Origin: an uncultured Gilliamella sp.
Lineage (GTDB): Bacteria > Pseudomonadota > Gammaproteobacteria > Enterobacterales > Orbaceae
Length of the DNA stretch: 64,000 bases
Assembly (NCBI GenBank): GCA_946482005.1
Contig: CAMLPV010000001.1
Location: 234,041-298,040, forward strand
Direction of reading: 5' to 3'
Below the pieces are notes generated by a model. The model made no database searches. It saw nothing but the letters and a program-made list of their open reading frames with translations, and was not told the origin of the DNA. Position 1 is the first letter of the stretch. Each line of letters opens with the position of its first letter. The position numbers and the translations under genes were made by a program. Shown in pieces: positions 60,386 to 64,000 of the stretch.

Positions 60386-62365
60386 CTATTCCTCATCCCT
60401 TTTAGTTGCTAATTTTTTTAAACCGATTTCAAACGCTGAATCAAAATCAAGCACATCTGCCTTTTGTTGGTCAGTATCGACATCTTTTGCAGTTCCGTTG
60501 GCGGATTGACTGGCTTTTAAAATCTCGATGACCCTTGAATCTGGTTGTTCTGACAATTTAATATCAGGCATGAGCGATTGAACTTCTAAAATCGACATGC
60601 GTTTTTGATTTTCAGCTGCACCTTTGTGACGTTTAACAAACTGTGTGCGCTGACGTTTATGTTCACGAGCCGCTTGTGTATCACCAAACGCGACGCGATC
60701 TAAACATTGCGCATCACATATAAAACGCCCATCAAGTGTATAAACAAGCACGCTATCGTGCAGATTGCGAGGGTCAAACCGAATGACGATCTTATTTGGC
60801 CGAATGCCTATTAATTTTTCATTGTAGTAGCGGTTTTTAGCACCACGAATTGAGCCTCCCGCATCAATCGTAAACGTGCCATCAAAGCGAACAGTTACCG
60901 CTTCCGAAGGAAGTAACAATAATCGGCGTTGCTCTGCTGTAGCTTTTTTAATTACGCTTGATTGATAGCTAGCATTAAATGCATCATCAAACGACATCAC
61001 ACCACCGCAAACCTCAGTGTTACGATTCGGTTTGCTGTTAAACATAGCAATACCTTGTTCGAGCGCTTTTAAGAACACATCAACATCAACAGCATTCTCG
61101 CTGTTATAGTTATCAGGCTTTTCAAGCACGTTTGCGCCCGTATATGCGCCCGCAAGAAGCGGGTGCTTATCAACAAGCTCACCAAGCCCACCATGAGAAA
61201 ATGCACGTTCAATCGGCTTTGCTTGACCATGTCCTTTGCCAAACATTACGCTTGACCAATGAAGTTGAATACCTAGCATAGGGATGATCCCCATCGGTTC
61301 GTCTGGCTTAACTTTAAAGCGGTAACGATTTGGCACGCCACCAGTTAGCCATTTATTTGCTGCTGCTCGGGTGTTATCGATAGTGACATGCTGCGGTATG
61401 CCGTAATTTTCAATAACATCAGCTAGCGATAGACGAATTGAATCGCTATTCTCAGAAACATCACAGTAATAAGCCAAGATTTTACGAGTCCGAACATCTT
61501 GCCAAACCCATGTTTTAGGTCGCAAAATCTCGCCGTTATACCATTTGACAAATACATTGTGCAGATATCCGTCACCGTTAATCCATTCAAGCGCATCAAG
61601 CTCAATAACGCTACGTTGCTGTGCAGGATACAACTGCATTAGTGCATGCTCGCCCTTACGCCACAGCACTTGCTGTTGTGGTGTGATTTCACGTTCAATC
61701 TTTCGGCGCAAGCTTGATTTGTGCGGAATATCCCAACCCCGTTCTTTAGCGACATCACACAGCATCTGATAGCAGGTATTAAATGCCGGTTGCTCAGGCC
61801 TAAAATAGTTGGCAACAAAAAAGTCCCATGCTTCGGGCGTCATTTTGTATTGACGAGATGAATAATCACGAAAAGCACTACCGTCAAGCAGAGCAGGAAG
61901 ATATTCGGATTGCTCAACTTTAATTGCAGTGTAATACCATCGTCGAGCAGCTGAAGGGTTACAGCCATGACTCTGTGCAACAACATCAAATGCTGCTACT
62001 GGGCTGGTGCCAGCATCAACAATCGACCGAACAGCAAACACAACATCCGCTTTAAATTTTGCCTTATTTTTCTGCTTATCAGTTGCCTTTTCCCATTTCG
62101 ACCAAAGAGCATCGGCACAATAACTTTTCTCTTTTGGTTCGGGTTTATCTAAAATCTGATTGCCAATCATGATTTTGTTTTTTGACTTCAAAACACGAGC
62201 TTGGTCATAGATAGACAAAGAAAAGACATTGTATTCATATGCGCCACCCTTAATACCTTGAGCTCTGCGTCGCTCCCAATTCTCGATCTTGGCCTTATAC
62301 AGAATGCCCTGAACAGTACCGGGCATGCCCACAACTTGAGTTAACTCTTGCGCTGTAATCCACAT
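60386..62365 (-). CDS. A: Mu-like DDE transposase A
   Basis: The 659-residue product aligns with MuA along its length. The N-terminal winged-helix domain (WITAQELTQVVGMPGTVQGI) resembles the repressor N-terminus. The catalytic core has WINGDGYLHN (first Asp), TIDNTRAAANKWLTGG (second Asp) and QAKPIERAF (Glu). The C-terminal part, with NRYYNEKLIGIRPNKIVIRFDP and the MuB/ClpX-contacting tail, is present. It cuts and joins the phage ends. All three acidic residues are kept, so it should be active; the matching TGTA ends and TCCTT duplication support this. Confidence 0.96.
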   Translation of the reverse strand: MWITAQELTQVVGMPGTVQGILYKAKIENWERRRAQGIKGGAYEYNVFSLSIYDQARVLKSKNKIMIGNQILDKPEPKEKSYCADALWSKWEKATDKQKNKAKFKADVVFAVRSIVDAGTSPVAAFDVVAQSHGCNPSAARRWYYTAIKVEQSEYLPALLDGSAFRDYSSRQYKMTPEAWDFFVANYFRPEQPAFNTCYQMLCDVAKERGWDIPHKSSLRRKIEREITPQQQVLWRKGEHALMQLYPAQQRSVIELDALEWINGDGYLHNVFVKWYNGEILRPKTWVWQDVRTRKILAYYCDVSENSDSIRLSLADVIENYGIPQHVTIDNTRAAANKWLTGGVPNRYRFKVKPDEPMGIIPMLGIQLHWSSVMFGKGHGQAKPIERAFSHGGLGELVDKHPLLAGAYTGANVLEKPDNYNSENAVDVDVFLKALEQGIAMFNSKPNRNTEVCGGVMSFDDAFNASYQSSVIKKATAEQRRLLLLPSEAVTVRFDGTFTIDAGGSIRGAKNRYYNEKLIGIRPNKIVIRFDPRNLHDSVLVYTLDGRFICDAQCLDRVAFGDTQAAREHKRQRTQFVKRHKGAAENQKRMSILEVQSLMPDIKLSEQPDSRVIEILKASQSANGTAKDVDTDQQKADVLDFDSAFEIGLKKLATKRDEE

Positions 62366-62376
62366 AAATACCTTCC

Positions 62377-62598
62377 TTATTTATATTGATAGCGCGAAGG
62401 CCAGATATCTCTCGGCTCTAAACCAAGAGCCTCAGCGATAATGCGCTCGGCTTTTGGGTAAGAAACTCGTAGTGCATTATTTAATGTAGAAGGAGCTAAC
62501 CCCGCATTTATTGAAAGCGATTTCAAGGTAATCCTTCTTTTACGGAGTGCGCACTTGATATCTTCCACATGCCAATCTTGTTTTCCCATATTTACCAC
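62377..62598 (-). CDS. ner: Ner-like DNA-binding regulator
   Basis: The 73-residue product is of the Ner/Nlp type: KQDWHVEDIKCALRKRRITL, then LSINAGLAPSTLNNAL (helix-turn-helix) and KAERIIAEALGLEPRDIWPS. It represses early transcription of both the transposase operon and the repressor. The start may be the second Met (62589). It is the first gene of the early operon, divergent from the repressor. Confidence 0.9.
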   Translation of the reverse strand: MVNMGKQDWHVEDIKCALRKRRITLKSLSINAGLAPSTLNNALRVSYPKAERIIAEALGLEPRDIWPSRYQYK

Positions 62599-62640
62599 CT
62601 TATTAAAAAATGTAACAATACCGTTTACTTTTAAGTTAGA

Positions 62641-62831
62641 CTTTTAAGTCTGACTGCAACTTGTAAGTAATCGTAACTTACTTTAAAGTTAATTTCAAGA
62701 GTTCTTTAAAGTTAAATTAATAAAAATATAAGACATCACTATGAATTTAATGGCTAATTGTTTGATAAATAAATAATTATCTAAATTTAAATATTTTAAT
62801 GTTAACTTTAAAGTGAACTTTAAATATGAGG
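62641..62831. promoter_or_regulatory. Repressor/Ner operator region with CTTTAAAG repeats
   Basis: The divergent intergenic region carries CTTTAAAGTT at 62681-62690 and 62704-62713, CTTTAAAGT at 62806-62814 and CTTTAAAT at 62818-62825, with related TTTTAAGT blocks near 62642. These AT-rich palindromes flank both promoters and are the likely operators of the lysis/lysogeny switch. GAGG at 62828 is the repressor ribosome site. Confidence 0.6.
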
Positions 62832-62838
62832 TATTAAC

Positions 62839-63555
62839 ATGAAAGAGATCTGGTTAACTCCAAGAGAAATGGCTGGTAAATATAACTGCCCAAAAACCGT
62901 GCAAGGAGTGGCATTAAGAGCAAAGAATGAAAACTGGAAAAAACGGAAAGCAAAAGGGCAAAAAGGCGGAGGTTTTGAATACGAAGTGTCTGATATTATA
63001 AATAAATTTGAGTTGTTGCAAAATTACGAACATAAAGCTTTAGATAGGGAACCCGATGAACAATCACCAAACTATAATAAAGACGACTCTATAGACACAA
63101 ACAGCAATGATAATTATGTGATTATTCCGCATCTAACATCAATTTTATTTCCTGATGAATTAGACAATAAAGAATCGCCATCGGGCATGATGGATATAAG
63201 GGAAAATTTTGTATTAAGCAAGTATTGGCTACTAAAAACAGGTTTATTTAATTCCAGATTAGCCATTATCAGAGTAAGTAACGATACAATGACCCCAACA
63301 ATCAATGAAGGCGATATTGCGCTATTAGACGTACAAGAAGAAGCGATCCAAGATATTTTGGATGGAATCTACTTATTGAAGATAAAGGATTCATACGTTA
63401 TATATAGATTGCAGCGTGATTTGAACACAAGCACTATTCATATGATTAACGACAACAAAGCATATAAATCATTCACAATAAAATTAGATAATGCGGACTC
63501 ACATATAAAAGTAATAGCTAAAGTAGAAATGATTTTAACCAGCCCCTACAAATAA
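62839..63555 (+). CDS. c: Mu-like repressor with LexA/S24-type C-terminus
   Basis: The 238-residue product joins an N-terminal Mu-type winged helix (LTPREMAGKYNCPKTVQGVA, similar to the MuA N-terminus) to a C-terminal S24-like domain (IIRVSNDTMTPTINEGDIAL, then GIYLLKIKDSYVIYRLQRDL). It keeps the prophage silent. In cleavable repressors the nucleophile Ser lies in the DSM of this motif and the general base Lys in the KRLQ strand; here they appear to be Thr (DTM) and Tyr (IYRLQ), so self-cleavage may be lost. This is the only clear + strand protein gene in the prophage. Confidence 0.9.
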   Translation: MKEIWLTPREMAGKYNCPKTVQGVALRAKNENWKKRKAKGQKGGGFEYEVSDIINKFELLQNYEHKALDREPDEQSPNYNKDDSIDTNSNDNYVIIPHLTSILFPDELDNKESPSGMMDIRENFVLSKYWLLKTGLFNSRLAIIRVSNDTMTPTINEGDIALLDVQEEAIQDILDGIYLLKIKDSYVIYRLQRDLNTSTIHMINDNKAYKSFTIKLDNADSHIKVIAKVEMILTSPYK

Positions 63556-63712
63556 TTTTTAAAGGATTTTTAAACGCAATTTAAACGGCTGACTGGTGTT
63601 ACTAATTTCAACGAAAAATCCAAGCCGTTTTTTATTTTATTTTCATTTTGTGATTTTTCGAACTTTATTTTTTTAATTCTCTCTAATCCTTATTACATCA
63701 AGTCTAATCCAA

Positions 63713-63744
63713 TTTATTCCCGTAAATTTTTATTTATTCCCGTA
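63713..63744. repeat. Direct repeats near the prophage left end
   Basis: TTTATTCCCGTA occurs at 63713-63724 and 63733-63744, 20 bases apart and within 60 bases of the phage end. On the minus strand they read TACGGGAATAAA. They are probably MuA end-binding sites. Confidence 0.5.
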
Positions 63745-63769
63745 TTTTTATTATCAGTGAGTCATTACA

Positions 63770-63774
63770 TCCTT
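63770..63774. repeat. Target site duplication TCCTT, left-end side
   Basis: Second copy of the 5-bp duplication (first at 33602-33606), directly outside the TACA end. Confidence 0.92.
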
Positions 63775-63872
63775 TTTTAAAAAATTATATAAATACTGAT
63801 TTATTAATTTTTTATATAAATTCATCAGTAGGATTATCAGGTGTAATTATTTGTGAAAATAAGTACAAGTAG
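63775..63872 (+). pseudogene. Module E immunity gene, 3' part beyond the prophage
   Basis: This is the continuation of the frame cut at 33606: FLKNYINTDLLIFYINSSVG and onward to TAG at 63870-63872. It has no start of its own. Joined to the 5' part it restores a 112-residue protein. Confidence 0.85.
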
Positions 63873-63900
63873 TTAGTAGTCGAATAGAATTTAAATAACA

Positions 63901-63935
63901 AAAAGCCAACTTTAAAAAGTTGGCTTTTTATTTTT
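63901..63935 (+). terminator. Intrinsic terminator after module E
   Basis: AAAAGCCAACTTT/AAAGTTGGCTTTT stem-loop with a T run. It is nearly identical to the terminator at 30731-30760, confirming that Rhs-module DNA resumes after the prophage. Confidence 0.85.
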
Positions 63936-64000
63936 AGCTTTGCCTTATGCAATCAGAAAGCCTAATAATAGAAATCCAACTACTCAATACTTCATTACAA

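Larger units (their letters stand above)
33607..63769 (-). mobile_element. Complete Mu-like transposable prophage (30,163 bp)
   Basis: The element is bounded by TGTA...TACA ends and a TCCTT duplication. The end at 63769 reads inward TGTAATGACTCACTGATAA, very like the Mu left end (TGTATTGATTCACTTGAA); the end at 33607 reads TGTAGCGGCTCGGTTGAAAC, like the Mu right end (TGAAGCGGCGC). Genes follow Mu order on the minus strand: repressor (divergent), Ner, MuA, MuB, GemA, Mor, lysis, small and large terminase, portal, F, G, protease/scaffold, major head, tail sheath, tube, tape measure, baseplate, fibre and fibre assembly. No mom-type modification gene and no invertible fibre segment were seen. All core genes are open, so it may be active. 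Confidence 0.95.

Overview
The window is AT-rich, densely coding bacterial DNA made almost entirely of accessory elements. Low G+C, a type I-E-style CRISPR repeat, a lambda-type tail cluster, a Mu-like prophage and an Rhs toxin graveyard together suggest a gammaproteobacterium. A bee-gut Orbaceae member (Gilliamella/Frischella-like) is my best guess, but no housekeeping gene is present to confirm it.

Region 1 (about 1.2-17.8 kb, + strand): a lysis cassette (holin, M15 endolysin, Rz/Rz1 spanins) runs straight into a complete lambda-order tail cluster: V, G/GT with a -1 frameshift, H, M, L, K, I, J, a collagen-repeat side fibre and its putative chaperone. There are no terminase, portal, capsid, U or Z genes. 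This is the layout of an F-type (flexible) tailocin or of a prophage stripped of its head. A 15-repeat type I-E CRISPR array (8431-9314) with no cas genes sits inside it, between tape-measure gene H and minor-tail gene M. The array is flanked by two small envelope-protein genes that share an identical 15-bp upstream element.

Region 2 (about 18.2-24.1 kb): an inverted orphan Rhs toxin tip and its decayed immunity gene, then a compact + strand locus: a WYL regulator with a perfect 11-bp inverted-repeat operator, a glycine/alanine-rich membrane protein, an HNH-like/membrane protein and a CxxCxxCC protein. I know no named system with this composition; it is the best candidate here for an undescribed defence or toxin locus.

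Region 3 (about 24.1-33.6 kb and 63.77-63.94 kb): a graveyard of displaced Rhs C-terminal toxin/immunity modules. Each module starts at the same Rhs core junction (RFRYYDS...ISKDPIGL), carries a different toxin tip (a TNT-type NADase, an ART-like domain, others), then an immunity gene, a terminator and the 3' end of a small minus-strand gene. Most toxins are broken while their immunity genes are open. Two NADAR-family pseudogenes and an IS3 remnant are mixed in.

Region 4 (33607-63769): a complete Mu-like prophage of 30,163 bp read on the minus strand. It has TGTA ends, a TCCTT 5-bp target duplication and the full Mu order from repressor/Ner/MuA/MuB to tail fibre. It is inserted inside an Rhs immunity gene whose other half resumes at 63775. 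A tRNA-like element with its own putative promoter and terminator lies on the opposite strand between head genes F and G.
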